In this document: positions 28,775 through 36,704 of the stretch, in pieces | Layout of the letters: every line of letters begins with the position of its first letter | How positions within the stretch are numbered: position 1 is the stretch's first letter | Origin: an uncultured Collinsella sp. | GTDB lineage: Bacteria > Actinomycetota > Coriobacteriia > Coriobacteriales > Coriobacteriaceae | Assembly (NCBI GenBank): GCA_900541745.1 | Contig: UQLA01000005.1 | Span: 1 to 64,000, forward strand | DNA length: 64,000 bases | Direction of reading: 5' to 3' | Position numbers and translations under genes: made by a program | The notes under the pieces: generated by a model | What the model was told of the DNA's origin: nothing | The model's database searches: none | What the model saw: only the letters and a program-made list of their open reading frames with translations

Positions 28775-30028
28775 TTGACCGCCGCAACCACGCCTAAAAG
28801 CAAGTCAACCGCCGCCGCGCTTTCACCTGCGCGCACCAATCTTTGCCTGGCGCTGCTCGTGTTGTTAGGTTTTTCGCTCGGCTGCTCGGAGTTCGTGGTC
28901 ATCGGCATCGAGAGCGACCTGGCGACGGAGCTCGGCATATCGCTTGCCACCGCAGGCCAGCTCATCAGCGTGTTTGCGCTTGTCTACGCCATCGCCACGC
29001 CGGTGCTTGCGCTCAGCACGGGACGTTTTCGCCGCTACCAGCTGCTCGTGTGCTACAGCATCGTCTTTGTGCTCGGCAACCTGGTCATGGCGTTGGCGCC
29101 CAACTTCCAGGTGCTGTTTATCTCGCGCATCATCCTGGGCTCCGTCTCTGGCGCACTGCTCGCCGTGGGTGTGACGTACATCCCCGAGCTGCTGTCCCCG
29201 CAGCAAACTTCGCTTGCCATCTCGGTGGTATATGGTGCGTTTTCCGTGGCAATGGTCTTTGTCACTTCGATCGGCAAGTTTGTGGCCGACACGCTCGATT
29301 GGCACGTGGCCATGTACGGCACGCTGGCCTTTGCCGTTCTGATCTGCGGAGCGCTCGTGATGTTTATGCCGCGCGCTGGGCAAACCGACGAACCTGCCAC
29401 CTTTCGCGAGCAGGCGGGGCTGCTGCGCGAACCGAGCATCATCACCGGCATGCTCATCTTTTTGTTTGGCGTGGGCTCGGTCTATGTGTTCTACGGCTAC
29501 GTGACGCCTTATCTTGAGCAGGTGCTGGGTATGGGCACGGTCGAAGCCAGTACCACGCTTATGGCCTACGGCGTATTCTGCCTGATCTCGAACATCCTGG
29601 GCGGATGGATCGATGCGCGCTTTGGCATGAAGGCGCTACTCGTGACGTTTGTGCTGCAGGCTGCGGCGTTACTCGGGCTGTTTGCCGTGGGCGGCACCAT
29701 GCCGCTCGCGCTGGTCTTTGTCTTTAGCTTGGCGTTGCTCATGTACCTGTTCTCGGTATCGTGCATCACGCACTTTATGGATGTGGCACGCAGCCGCCAT
29801 CCCAAGTCGATGGTACTCGCAAGTTCGGTTGAGCCCATGGCGTTTAACGTCGGCATTTCGTTTGGCACCGCGGTGGGCGGCGCCGTGGTAAGCGGAGCTG
29901 GCATTGCCTACGTTGGCGCGGTCGGTGCCGTGTTCTCGCTTGTGGCCTGGGTGCTTACGCTGGTGACGATTAAGTTGGCTCGCTGGGAGCGCCGCCGTCA
30001 ATCAGCACAGCCCTCAATGCGGGCATAG
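28775..30028 (+). CDS. MFS transporter, drug/sugar efflux type
   Basis: Twelve-helix major facilitator of the DHA1 type (AraJ/YdhP-like), probably exporting drugs or sugars with proton exchange. Features are the GCSEFVVIGI first helix, the STGRFRRYQLL loop in place of motif A, and SRIILGSVSGALLAVG. About 417 residues. I favour the TTG at 28775 because GGAG sits 8 bases upstream; a GTG at 28766 is in frame but too close to that site. A weak terminator follows at 30120. Confidence 0.85.
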   Translation: MTAATTPKSKSTAAALSPARTNLCLALLVLLGFSLGCSEFVVIGIESDLATELGISLATAGQLISVFALVYAIATPVLALSTGRFRRYQLLVCYSIVFVLGNLVMALAPNFQVLFISRIILGSVSGALLAVGVTYIPELLSPQQTSLAISVVYGAFSVAMVFVTSIGKFVADTLDWHVAMYGTLAFAVLICGALVMFMPRAGQTDEPATFREQAGLLREPSIITGMLIFLFGVGSVYVFYGYVTPYLEQVLGMGTVEASTTLMAYGVFCLISNILGGWIDARFGMKALLVTFVLQAAALLGLFAVGGTMPLALVFVFSLALLMYLFSVSCITHFMDVARSRHPKSMVLASSVEPMAFNVGISFGTAVGGAVVSGAGIAYVGAVGAVFSLVAWVLTLVTIKLARWERRRQSAQPSMRA

Positions 30029-30119
30029 GGGCGAACACGGCTCAGGGTGGCGAGCAACCGGTGAAAACCGTCCCATACGAGTAGTGTTTATCCGCCTGCA
30101 AGCTCCAGCAGTGCAATTT

Positions 30120-30176
30120 CGTGTACTTCAGATACACGTTTTTCTTCGATTTCATGTATCTGGAATACATGAAATC
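30120..30176. promoter_or_regulatory. Pair of TGTA-N7-TACA dyads
   Basis: CGTGTA/TACACG at 30120-30138 and GATTTCATGTAT/ATACATGAAATC at 30148-30176. On the opposite strand the first reads CGTGTATCTGAAGTACACG, which matches the core of the second (ATGTATCTGGAATACAT) at most positions, so these are two copies of one palindromic site. The first is followed by TTTTT and may also terminate the MFS transcript. They lie upstream of the truncated phosphatase start at 30337. Confidence 0.5.
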
Positions 30177-30336
30177 TTGAGCACCCCTGTCTTCGTGGAA
30201 AACGTTTTTGCCCGCTTTACATCAGACGATGGGCGTGAGCTGCGTCATCCTCCACTCTGCGCAGTTGGCTTCATTGGAAAGGGCTGTGTTACAGTGCCAC
30301 CGCAGGCCGTACGGCCCTGTCTAGAAAGGAAACCCT

Positions 30337-30390
30337 GTGCAACGCGTTCTTTTTATCTGCCATGGCAACATCTGCCGCTCGACGAGGTAA
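30337..30390 (+). pseudogene. Truncated 5' end of tyrosine phosphatase gene
   Basis: GTG at 30337 with AAAGGA upstream begins a frame encoding the phosphatase N-terminus through the active-site loop CHGNICRST, then Arg and a TAA stop. The intact gene at 39809 begins with the same residues, differing only in silent bases. This is the original gene start, cut off by integration of the island. Confidence 0.85.
30361..30385 (+). repeat. attL of the island
   Basis: 25 bases, CATGGCAACATCTG plus CCGCTCGACGA, matching the copy at 39833-39857 at 24 of 25 positions. It codes for the catalytic P-loop of the phosphatase. Immediately inside the island is the near-palindrome CGCTGATTATCAGGCGTAT (30392-30410). 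Confidence 0.8.
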
Positions 30391-30432
30391 CCGCTGATTA
30401 TCAGGCGTATTAACCATTCAAATCATCTGGTC

Positions 30433-30450
30433 TACTACCTTTTTACTACT
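30433..30450 (+). repeat. Left arm-type integrase site
   Basis: TACTACCTTTTTACTACT, matching 39544-39561 at 17 of 18 bases in the same orientation. The position, about 50 bases inside attL, fits an arm site bound by the integrase N-terminal domain. Confidence 0.5.
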
Positions 30451-30550
30451 CATTAGAGGCTCAGGCACGACAGACCAGATGGTTCCGCTTTTCACAACAG
30501 CCTACTTTTTCGACCGTTCAACAGGTCAGTAGATTAAATGGCTTATCAGC

Positions 30551-30590
30551 ATGCTAGAGTTGTACCTGCTACACAGCTCTAGCATTTTTT
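30551..30590 (+). terminator. Intrinsic terminator at island left end
   Basis: TGCTAGAG and CTCTAGCA (with TGT/ACA inside) form a stem followed by six T. It ends any transcript entering from the phosphatase promoter before the first leader RNA. Confidence 0.85.
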
Positions 30591-30597
30591 AATGCTC

Positions 30598-30797
30598 GCG
30601 CTTCACAACTGAAGACACTCAACCAGCGACAAGGAGGGGTATTTGCCCTTTCTCCTTGCTGGTTCGTGCTATTGCGAGGCGCTCGGAGCTGTGTAGCAAC
30701 TGTGGGTGGATACTCCTCCTTTTCGTGCTACACATTCCGCTCTTCGGATGAGCCTCCTTCCGCAGTTTCCGTCACGCCAATGGAAGGAGAACGCATC
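30598..30797 (+). ncRNA. Leader RNA candidate 1 with SD-masking hairpin
   Basis: About 200 bases starting GCTTCACAA, with a strong internal hairpin CCAGC..AAGGAG / CTCCTTGCTGG at 30623-30662, a conserved AACTGTGG, and at the 3' end CTCCTTCC (30754-30761) exactly complementary to the ribosome binding site GGAAGGAG (30782-30789) across a 20-base loop. Leader 2 at 36508 shares the start, the AACTGTGG and the same 20-base spacing. This suggests translational control by an alternative fold; the ligand or trigger is unknown. Confidence 0.5.
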
Positions 30798-30872
30798 GTG
30801 CACAAACACATAGCTTTCATCTCTCAAAAAGTTCAATTTGCTGCACAACAATTCCGTTATCACGATGAATAA
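30798..30872 (+). CDS. Short ORF behind leader RNA 1
   Basis: 24 codons starting GTG with GGAAGGAGA 7 bases upstream, an excellent site. The peptide begins MHKHIAFISQK and shows no motif. It may be a regulatory peptide or the residue of a longer gene cut down by deletion, since the equivalent leader 2 precedes a 420-residue protein. Confidence 0.35.
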   Translation: MHKHIAFISQKVQFAAQQFRYHDE

Positions 30873-31016
30873 AACGTGACCCTCGTCCGTTAACCCCAAG
30901 CTGCGAAATCGGTGTCAGTTCACACCGATAGCATTTAATTCACAAACGTCTTGAAAAGAAATACTTGAAGTCATAAAGACGTTGATGCACCGATCGCCAG
31001 AGAAAGGATGATTTTT

Positions 31017-31229
31017 ATGGCAAACAAAGCACCAGCACAATGCCCATCTTGCGGAGAACGCACAGGTTGGAAATGCACAGGAGAATCTAATAAAGGCTTC
31101 AGTGTGGGAAAAGCCGCCGCTGGAGGTCTGCTTTTAGGCCCCATTGGCCTCGTGGGCGGAGCACTTGGCAAGAAGAAAAAGACGTATTACTGCCAGAACT
31201 GCGGATTCCGCGAAGACTACGATGCGTAA
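31017..31229 (+). CDS. Small zinc-ribbon protein with glycine-rich core
   Basis: 70 residues: CPSCGERTGWKC at the start and YYCQNCGFRE at the end give paired Cys-x2-Cys knuckles, separated by KAAAGGLLLGPIGLVGGALG, a glycine-zipper-like hydrophobic stretch, and a KKKK turn. ATG at 31017 with GAAAGGA upstream. Island cargo of unknown function; it might be a membrane-associated zinc protein. It is 12 bases before the next gene, so probably co-transcribed. Confidence 0.7.
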   Translation: MANKAPAQCPSCGERTGWKCTGESNKGFSVGKAAAGGLLLGPIGLVGGALGKKKKTYYCQNCGFREDYDA

Positions 31230-31241
31230 GGGATGACACCC

Positions 31242-31739
31242 ATGACGGACGAAAACACTGGCACCGAAAGTGAAAGCGCGAAGTTTGCGACGCACTTTAA
31301 AAAGGCATTGCTGCCTATGCTTGCTGTCTGCCTTCTTTGCGCCCTATACATCACCAGCTGTGCTTGCATATTGAATTCTTTCAATGATCCGTCAAGCTCC
31401 TCTTCTTCTGCCGCCTATGATGAAAATGATGAAGACTCTGAGGACGATGATGATTATTCTTCTTACTCCAGCTCCTCATCGAGCTCATCTTCTAGCACAT
31501 TATTAGATGAGGACGATTGGGTTGATACGGATGACGGCAAAACGTATCTAAAGTCTGACTCGGAAGACGGTGGCACAGACTATATCGACACCGATGGGGA
31601 GTACGCCATTCATAAAAATGCTGATGGAACTGGAGCAATTGCTGACGGCAATGGCAATAAAGCCGTGGATAACGATGGAGACGGAAAACTCGATTCCTAT
31701 TCAACCGATAATGGAAAAACTTGGAACAGTCTCCAATGA
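31242..31739 (+). CDS. Membrane-anchored Ser/Asp-rich protein with Ca-binding-like loop
   Basis: 165 residues: short cytoplasmic tail, membrane helix near residues 26-46 (LLPMLAVCLLCALYITSC), a low-complexity Ser/Asp/Glu spacer, then a C-terminal repeat-like region with DTDGEYAIHKNADGTGA and DNDGDGKLDSYSTDNG, resembling calcium-binding loops of dockerin or thrombospondin type 3 repeats. ATG at 31242, AAGGGA upstream. Probably exposed on the cell surface. Its stop codon abuts the internal att copy. Confidence 0.65.
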   Translation: MTDENTGTESESAKFATHFKKALLPMLAVCLLCALYITSCACILNSFNDPSSSSSSAAYDENDEDSEDDDDYSSYSSSSSSSSSSTLLDEDDWVDTDDGKTYLKSDSEDGGTDYIDTDGEYAIHKNADGTGAIADGNGNKAVDNDGDGKLDSYSTDNGKTWNSLQ

Positions 31740-31789
31740 CACGGCAATATCTATCGCTCGGCTAGATAAGCGCTGATTATCAGGCGTAT
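31740..31789 (+). repeat. Internal degenerate att copy
   Basis: CACGGCAATATCTATCGCTCG resembles attL; translated in the same frame it gives HGNIYRSAR and a TAA stop, a decayed form of the phosphatase loop HGNICRSTR-stop at attL. It is followed by CGCTGATTATCAGGCGTAT (31771-31789), identical to the sequence inside attL. This marks the border between two tandemly inserted modules. Confidence 0.75.
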
Positions 31790-31838
31790 CAGCCAACCAA
31801 ACACAGCGTTTTCCAAGTGTCGGAGGAAGGAAAGCCCA

Positions 31839-31964
31839 ATGAGCCAAAAGAACCGCCCGTTTGCTGTTACGGCAGAACTCGTCCCGTCTCTGATTTCCAC
31901 TGCAATCAACGATTGCGCCCCATCAGCCTATCAGCCGCTTTACGCAACAAGCCCGACCATCTGA
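31839..31964 (+). CDS. Short ORF or gene remnant
   Basis: 41 codons with a strong GGAGGAAGG 8 bases upstream of ATG. The product starts MSQKNRPFAVTAELVPSLIS and matches nothing I recognise. Shortly after the stop another frame runs on as EAFMINLENGTATMSDASIL and beyond, so a frameshifted longer gene is possible. Treat as uncertain. Confidence 0.3.
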   Translation: MSQKNRPFAVTAELVPSLISTAINDCAPSAYQPLYATSPTI

Positions 31965-32092
31965 CGAAGCGTTCATGATCAATCTTGAAAATGGCACTGC
32001 CACGATGAGCGATGCCAGCATTCTGGCTTTTGTTTGCGGCAAACCACAAACAGAGCCTTCAGCCACATCTTCACGTTTTCTTGGAGGAACAA

Positions 32093-32995
32093 ATGCGCAA
32101 ACAAGCATTGCTCATCCCATTGTTGGCTTCATGTATCCTGCTGAGCGGCTGCGCAAGTCAGGGGACAAAACTCGACCAGCAGATTGCCTCAATCGGAAAA
32201 ATTACCGCCGACTCTTGGGACGAGCTTCAGTCTCTTAATAGCCAATATAAAGAACTTGATGCTAGCGGGAAGCGGGATGTTAAACACTACAAAGACTTGG
32301 AAAGCGCCCTCGTAGAATGCTCGAAGCTCAGAACCGACCAGCAATTTAGCAAAGATTTGAAAAAGTCGATCCATTGGCGGCAAAAACACGCGGACGATAC
32401 GGATCAGGGTGTTTTAGTAGATGCTGAGCTAGCAAAGCTAGAAAAATACCGTTCCGCAGATTTCTCCAGCGACACGGTTAAGAACTCTTGCACCAAGTAT
32501 TTGGAAGGACTCGACACCCAAAAAGCCGCCCTCGGCGAAGCCCTTAAATCGGACGAGCAAATTGAATGGCAAAAGGGCATGGTTCTTCGTTACGAAGCGC
32601 TCAACGAGCTTTATGAGGAGATAGGATTCCTTGCCACGGACGATGACTTTGTCTCTAATTACATCGCAGGACTAGACAAACAGAAGAAGCTGCTAACAGC
32701 TCTCGAAGCCATTGAGGCCGATATCGACAGCCAGACCGACCGAATCGACAACGAGGTAACATGGACTGACTATTCTGCCAGCTTCGAGGTCGACAACAAC
32801 ACCGACTATCAATTTGATTCGGCTTGGGAATGTTCGCTAAAAAATGAGTCGGGCACCGTGACTGAAAATTCAACATGCCAAGTTGATAACATTAAGCCTC
32901 ATTCTAGATATACGGTGACGTTCTACTTCTCCAATCCCGATAGCGGTTATGGTGGATGCGAATGGAATAACTACTACACAGATATTGTCTATTAA
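32093..32995 (+). CDS. Putative lipoprotein of unknown function
   Basis: 300 residues. Signal peptide MRKQALLIPLLASCILL followed by the lipobox LSGC, so the mature protein is lipid-anchored outside the membrane. The middle is highly helical and charged, consistent with a helical bundle; the last 80 residues are strand-rich with a Cys-containing beta-sandwich look (ASFEVDNNTDYQFDSAWEC). ATG at 32093 with GGAGGA upstream. No functional motif is seen. Confidence 0.7.
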   Translation: MRKQALLIPLLASCILLSGCASQGTKLDQQIASIGKITADSWDELQSLNSQYKELDASGKRDVKHYKDLESALVECSKLRTDQQFSKDLKKSIHWRQKHADDTDQGVLVDAELAKLEKYRSADFSSDTVKNSCTKYLEGLDTQKAALGEALKSDEQIEWQKGMVLRYEALNELYEEIGFLATDDDFVSNYIAGLDKQKKLLTALEAIEADIDSQTDRIDNEVTWTDYSASFEVDNNTDYQFDSAWECSLKNESGTVTENSTCQVDNIKPHSRYTVTFYFSNPDSGYGGCEWNNYYTDIVY

Positions 32996-33032
32996 GGCCA
33001 TCTTTCAATAACCATTAATTAATAGAGTGACC

Positions 33033-33839
33033 ATGGAACCATTGAATTGCAAGCTCATCGACCTTTGCGCCGATGAAGAAAACCCTGAAGGGCGCAAATT
33101 AGCCCATGAAACCCTAGCCCGTCTCTGCGTTGCTATTGAGCGAACCGCAGAGACCAACCAATCCAAAGGAAAAGTCGATCAGCCCAACGACAGCGCACCA
33201 AGCACGTGCATCAAAATCCGTTCTGAAGCACGTCGCATCTCACGGCACCTCAGGGCTCGCAAGAGATCCGTCATAGCCTTCGCCGTATTGTTCGCATTAC
33301 TTATCGCCAGCACGGCTATTGGAGTCCATTCATATAGCGAGCAGGTTGAGAGCTACAACGCACTTTCCGCTAAGTACGATTCTCTTTCAGATGACTATGA
33401 TGATGCGTTCGACAAGGCAACTCTTTTGCAAGATAACAACAACAAGCTGCGGAGCCGCATCGAAAAGATACAGAACGAAAAAGCAGATTTAAGTCGAGAG
33501 CTTACTCTCTATAAAGACCAGCAGGCAACTATCGACGATGAGAAAGCGAAGCTCGAAGAACTCCACTCCCAGCTTGATGCTCTTCAAAGCGAGCGCGATG
33601 AACTCCAAAAACAGGTTGATGCGAAGAAACTGGAGCAAGAGCGCGCCCAACGGGAGGCTGAACAAAACCGCATCCAAAGTGAAGCTCAGGCCACGCAGGG
33701 CCAAACCGTGTACTGGGTCTCGGGCGGCAGCGTCTACCACACCACGCCAAACTGCCCAACGCTGAAACGCTCATCTGGAATTCACAGCGGAAGCATCTCC
33801 GCAAGCGGTAAAAGCCGCTGTTGCAAGGTCTGCGGATAA
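33033..33839 (+). CDS. Membrane protein with coiled coil and C-terminal Cys domain
   Basis: 268 residues. A cytoplasmic part of about 85 residues, a membrane helix (SVIAFAVLFALLIASTAIGV), a long heptad-rich coiled coil (about residues 100-215), then a compact C-terminal domain: VYWVSGGSVYHTTPNCPTL and, 20 residues later, CCKVCG. This pattern is like the small metal-binding domains YHxxxC...CxxC at the ends of many secreted bacterial proteins. The start is either the GTG at 33027 or the ATG at 33033; both have weak ribosome binding sites. Confidence 0.65.
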   Translation: MEPLNCKLIDLCADEENPEGRKLAHETLARLCVAIERTAETNQSKGKVDQPNDSAPSTCIKIRSEARRISRHLRARKRSVIAFAVLFALLIASTAIGVHSYSEQVESYNALSAKYDSLSDDYDDAFDKATLLQDNNNKLRSRIEKIQNEKADLSRELTLYKDQQATIDDEKAKLEELHSQLDALQSERDELQKQVDAKKLEQERAQREAEQNRIQSEAQATQGQTVYWVSGGSVYHTTPNCPTLKRSSGIHSGSISASGKSRCCKVCG

Positions 33840-33964
33840 CAGTGAAATAGCTGCATAATGATAATTAAACTTGGAGGAGGGTGCATGATGCCCTTCCTCC
33901 AAGTCATTCTCCATGGCCTCTACGGCACATTCTATTGCCTTTCAGTTTTAGACCAGACCAAGAG

Positions 33965-34954
33965 CTATGCAGCCTTGGAACGTTTCCTATAGTCTTGCCA
34001 GTTGGGCAACAAAACATATTTCCTAAGGAGATAGCGAACCTGTTCCATATTCCAACCCTTTGTTGGCACTTGTTTTTCGAAGAGTTTGACCAGCGATGCC
34101 ACTGTTTTCAGGTTGAAGCTATATCTAGCAGAATCAACCTCTTCAAGAGAATAATGAAACGGCGGCCTCTCCGCTCCTTCTTTAAGTCCGAACGAGGTGC
34201 ACGATTCAATCCTATTTATTGAACCATAGTCCGACAATACCCAGGGACTTTTCTCAGCAAGGGAACTCTCCCACGTTGCCTTAAATCGCCCAAGTACATA
34301 CTCAGACATATCAGACCACTCGCCGTGTTTTATTACATCCGCAAGAGATTTATATCTATGTTTGCGAACATACTCGATGCGATACGAATCAAAAGACTCT
34401 CGATACTCTTCGCCATAGTAAGCAGGATGGTCTCCCCAATATACGATCACCTCCTTTCTCACTTCAACCCAATCTATCTTTGCAGCACGGTCGACAATAA
34501 GACTCCTTCTTTTGCCACTCAGCTTGGATGTCAGCTCTTGAAATAGGTCATCGTCTATCTTCTTGTCTTTTTTTGCATAATAAAGGCGATCCCCATACAG
34601 TCCAAAATATTTTGAAAGCTCGCCATTGGTCAGTCTTGCTGTCTGCCACTGTCCATTTGCTATATGGTACATATTTCGCGTATATTCTCGAACGAACAGC
34701 GACCCAAATAGGATGGTAAACTCTTCCTCGGTTTCCGACTTCCTCCCGTTCGTCTTTCTCCCGTCGACTCTCGCCAGCGGCTCCTCGTAGACCTCGTTTA
34801 CAACAAACAATCGATTGGTCGGCCTCTCATAGCGGCAATACAGTTCCCAATGCTTCAGTTGCAGTTGCTTCGACTTGCCCGTTTTTGGTTTCTCGTGAAA
34901 TAGCTCACACATTTCCTTGTAGCTGTACTCTCCAACTTTTAACCCTAAATCCAA
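33965..34954 (-). CDS. Hypothetical protein of low-GC origin
   Basis: 329 residues, no signal peptide or membrane helix. The N-terminus (YSYKEMCELFHEKPKTGKSK, then QLKHWELYCRYE and RLFVVNEVYEEPL) resembles an N-terminal domain I have seen in many uncharacterised Firmicutes proteins, often in mobile elements; the rest is charged and unrecognised. Codon use is much more AT-rich than the chromosome and more than the other cargo. It faces the opposite direction to the cargo on its left and the same as the resolvase, suggesting a separately acquired module. Confidence 0.6.
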   Translation of the reverse strand: MDLGLKVGEYSYKEMCELFHEKPKTGKSKQLQLKHWELYCRYERPTNRLFVVNEVYEEPLARVDGRKTNGRKSETEEEFTILFGSLFVREYTRNMYHIANGQWQTARLTNGELSKYFGLYGDRLYYAKKDKKIDDDLFQELTSKLSGKRRSLIVDRAAKIDWVEVRKEVIVYWGDHPAYYGEEYRESFDSYRIEYVRKHRYKSLADVIKHGEWSDMSEYVLGRFKATWESSLAEKSPWVLSDYGSINRIESCTSFGLKEGAERPPFHYSLEEVDSARYSFNLKTVASLVKLFEKQVPTKGWNMEQVRYLLRKYVLLPNWQDYRKRSKAA

Positions 34955-35373
34955 ATAAACCTCCTATCAATCCAACTGAACTACCTTCCTGCACGAATTT
35001 AATTTGTCACTATAATTTTTTTATTAACTTATAGATGCTCGATTTCATCTCGCATAATTTGTCACCAATCAACTACCATATATAATTAAATATTTATTCA
35101 GGGACTTGAAAGGTGACAAATATAATCATTTGCTACGTCTCGAAGAGATGTAGCAAACTATAAGTAATGTGAGATTGATATTGTTAAACATGCAGGTAGA
35201 TACGTTAGTAAGTAGCGGATATAAACTTACCTCCCTTAATTAAGATTATCAAGTCCGCTATTTAGGTACAGTGAAAGTATCCCCTAGCATGTAACGGTTA
35301 TACGCCAAACCATCAATATCAATTCCCTATTTCGCGATATAGTTTTGAGCTATTGAGTTTATATATTTGATTT
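34955..35373. other. AT-rich gene-free spacer
   Basis: 419 bases, the most AT-rich stretch in the window. AATTTGTCACC near 35056 and GGTGACAAAT near 35113 form an inverted pair about 45 bases apart. No gene is apparent. It may hold the promoter of the hypothetical gene on the minus strand and the end of the resolvase transcript. Confidence 0.4.
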
Positions 35374-35949
35374 TTATTTACCACGACATACATTTTTGTT
35401 GCCAGCTTCTCTATATAGGGTGCTCCTGCTGATACCAGTCTTTTCACATATCTCTTTAACCGATTTCGTTCTGTCGTTTTCAAATAGATAGAGAGCCATG
35501 TTGAGAGCGTCTTCATCAACATTAGGTCTGCCGAACTTCACACCTTGCTTCATAGCGGCCTCCCTGCCTTCGGCGGCGTTCTCAAGGATGATCTGCCTCT
35601 GGAACTCAGCAATGGCTGACAGCATATGAAATATCAACTTGCCTGCTGGAGTGGTCGTATCGATAGCCTCTTTCTTGCTATGAACCTCGACATGCATCTG
35701 TTCGAAGGTCTCCATGAGATCAATTAGGTCTTTAGTACTCCTGCCAAGTCGAGACAGCTCAGTGATATAGACTTCATCGCCCTCGCGCAGACGAGAGAGC
35801 ATATCTTTCAGAGCAGGACGATTGGCGTTCTTGCCCGAAGCCTTATCGATAAATATCTGGTTATCCTTTAAGCCAAGCTCGTGCGCATATTCAAGCTGCC
35901 TTGCCTCGTTCTGTTCCTTTGTTGAGCAGCGAGCGTAGAGAAACTTCAT
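35374..35949 (-). CDS. Serine recombinase (resolvase/invertase family)
   Basis: 191 residues. The catalytic serine is in YARCSTKEQNEARQ, the arginines in LSRLGRST and the EFQRQIILENAAEGREA helix follow, and a C-terminal helix-turn-helix is seen in SVKEICEKTGISRSTLYRE. Typical size and layout of Tn3-type resolvases and Hin/Pin invertases. It probably acts on the dyad sites just upstream (35971-36106) to resolve or invert DNA within the island. Confidence 0.9.
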   Translation of the reverse strand: MKFLYARCSTKEQNEARQLEYAHELGLKDNQIFIDKASGKNANRPALKDMLSRLREGDEVYITELSRLGRSTKDLIDLMETFEQMHVEVHSKKEAIDTTTPAGKLIFHMLSAIAEFQRQIILENAAEGREAAMKQGVKFGRPNVDEDALNMALYLFENDRTKSVKEICEKTGISRSTLYREAGNKNVCRGK

Positions 35950-35970
35950 CGCGTGCCTCCAATTCCTATA

Positions 35971-36106
35971 TGTCTCAAAAGTCCTATTAGTATTTTATAT
36001 TGGGACATATACTTTTGGAATATCTTTTAGGACACTATTTGATTCAAAAGACTCACTTGGGGAGTGGTATTTCTCATGTCTCAAATGTTATGAATTTTGG
36101 GATACA
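35971..36106. promoter_or_regulatory. Candidate res sites of the resolvase
   Basis: Dyads of one half-site type: TGTCTCAA (35971) with TTGGGACA (36000), and TGTCTCAA (36077) with TTGGGATA (36097), with a further GGGACATATACTTTTGG and TTTTAGGACAC between. Multiple inverted half-sites directly upstream of a resolvase gene are the usual structure of a res site, which also covers its promoter. Confidence 0.55.
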
Positions 36107-36507
36107 ACATCACGCAGCTTAACTTTCTTGCGCACTCCCAGCTAGCAGAAGATGCGTTACCTCGTAAGCCCCTGCCCCAGTCTGTTTTGGCGCATACGGG
36201 GGTGTTTTACACTTTGGCCTCGACTTCTACTTGGCAGACCCCATCTATGTAGTTGATATCAACATGACTGAAAGAAGAAATTCCACCGACCGTCTACCTT
36301 CACTGCAAATAGCGCATTACCAAGGCATGATTGCCAATGCTATCGGGAAGACCGCCAGACGCTATAAATGCATTATCTATAGGCACTCTTTATAGCTGTC
36401 AATAATTGGCGAATAGCATTGCCGTTTCCCCTTTTACTCAAAATGATCTGCCATGCCCTTGATACAATCTCATCTACCACACCGCAACATCCATATATTT
36501 GGATGGA
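36107..36507. other. Gene-free spacer in island
   Basis: 400 bases with no supported gene. A 43-codon frame at 36263-36394 has no ribosome binding site. The region probably contains the promoter for leader RNA 2. Confidence 0.4.
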
Positions 36508-36704
36508 GCTTCACAATGGCATAGCTGCTGCTTTGCGTATGCAAACAGGCGAATTGGAGGGCACCCGCCTTTCAAGGTCTGTTCGCATATGCATGTGAAG
36601 CCTTGCGGTGTGGTAACTGTGGTAGGTGTCCTCCACATCGCTTAATTGCAATGATGTGCTTCTCCCCTTCCACGGTTGTCGGGATACCTTTGGAAGGAGA
36701 GCGG
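36508..36704 (+). ncRNA. Leader RNA candidate 2 with SD-masking hairpin
   Basis: It begins GCTTCACA (pairing with TGTGAAGC at 36594-36601), encloses GCGTATGC/GCATATGC, continues with GTGGTAACTGTGGTAGG and ends with CCTTCC (36666-36671) pairing GGAAGG (36692-36697) of the ribosome binding site over a 20-base loop. The order of elements and the loop length match leader 1 at 30598, although most of the sequence differs, as expected for a conserved RNA fold. Confidence 0.5.

Noticed and set aside
36263..36394. 43-codon frame upstream of leader RNA 2
   Set aside because: No Shine-Dalgarno and no recognisable sequence.
30598..36704. Cobalamin, TPP, FMN or SAM riboswitch identity of the two leaders
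   Set aside because: None of the core consensus sequences of these classes is present.
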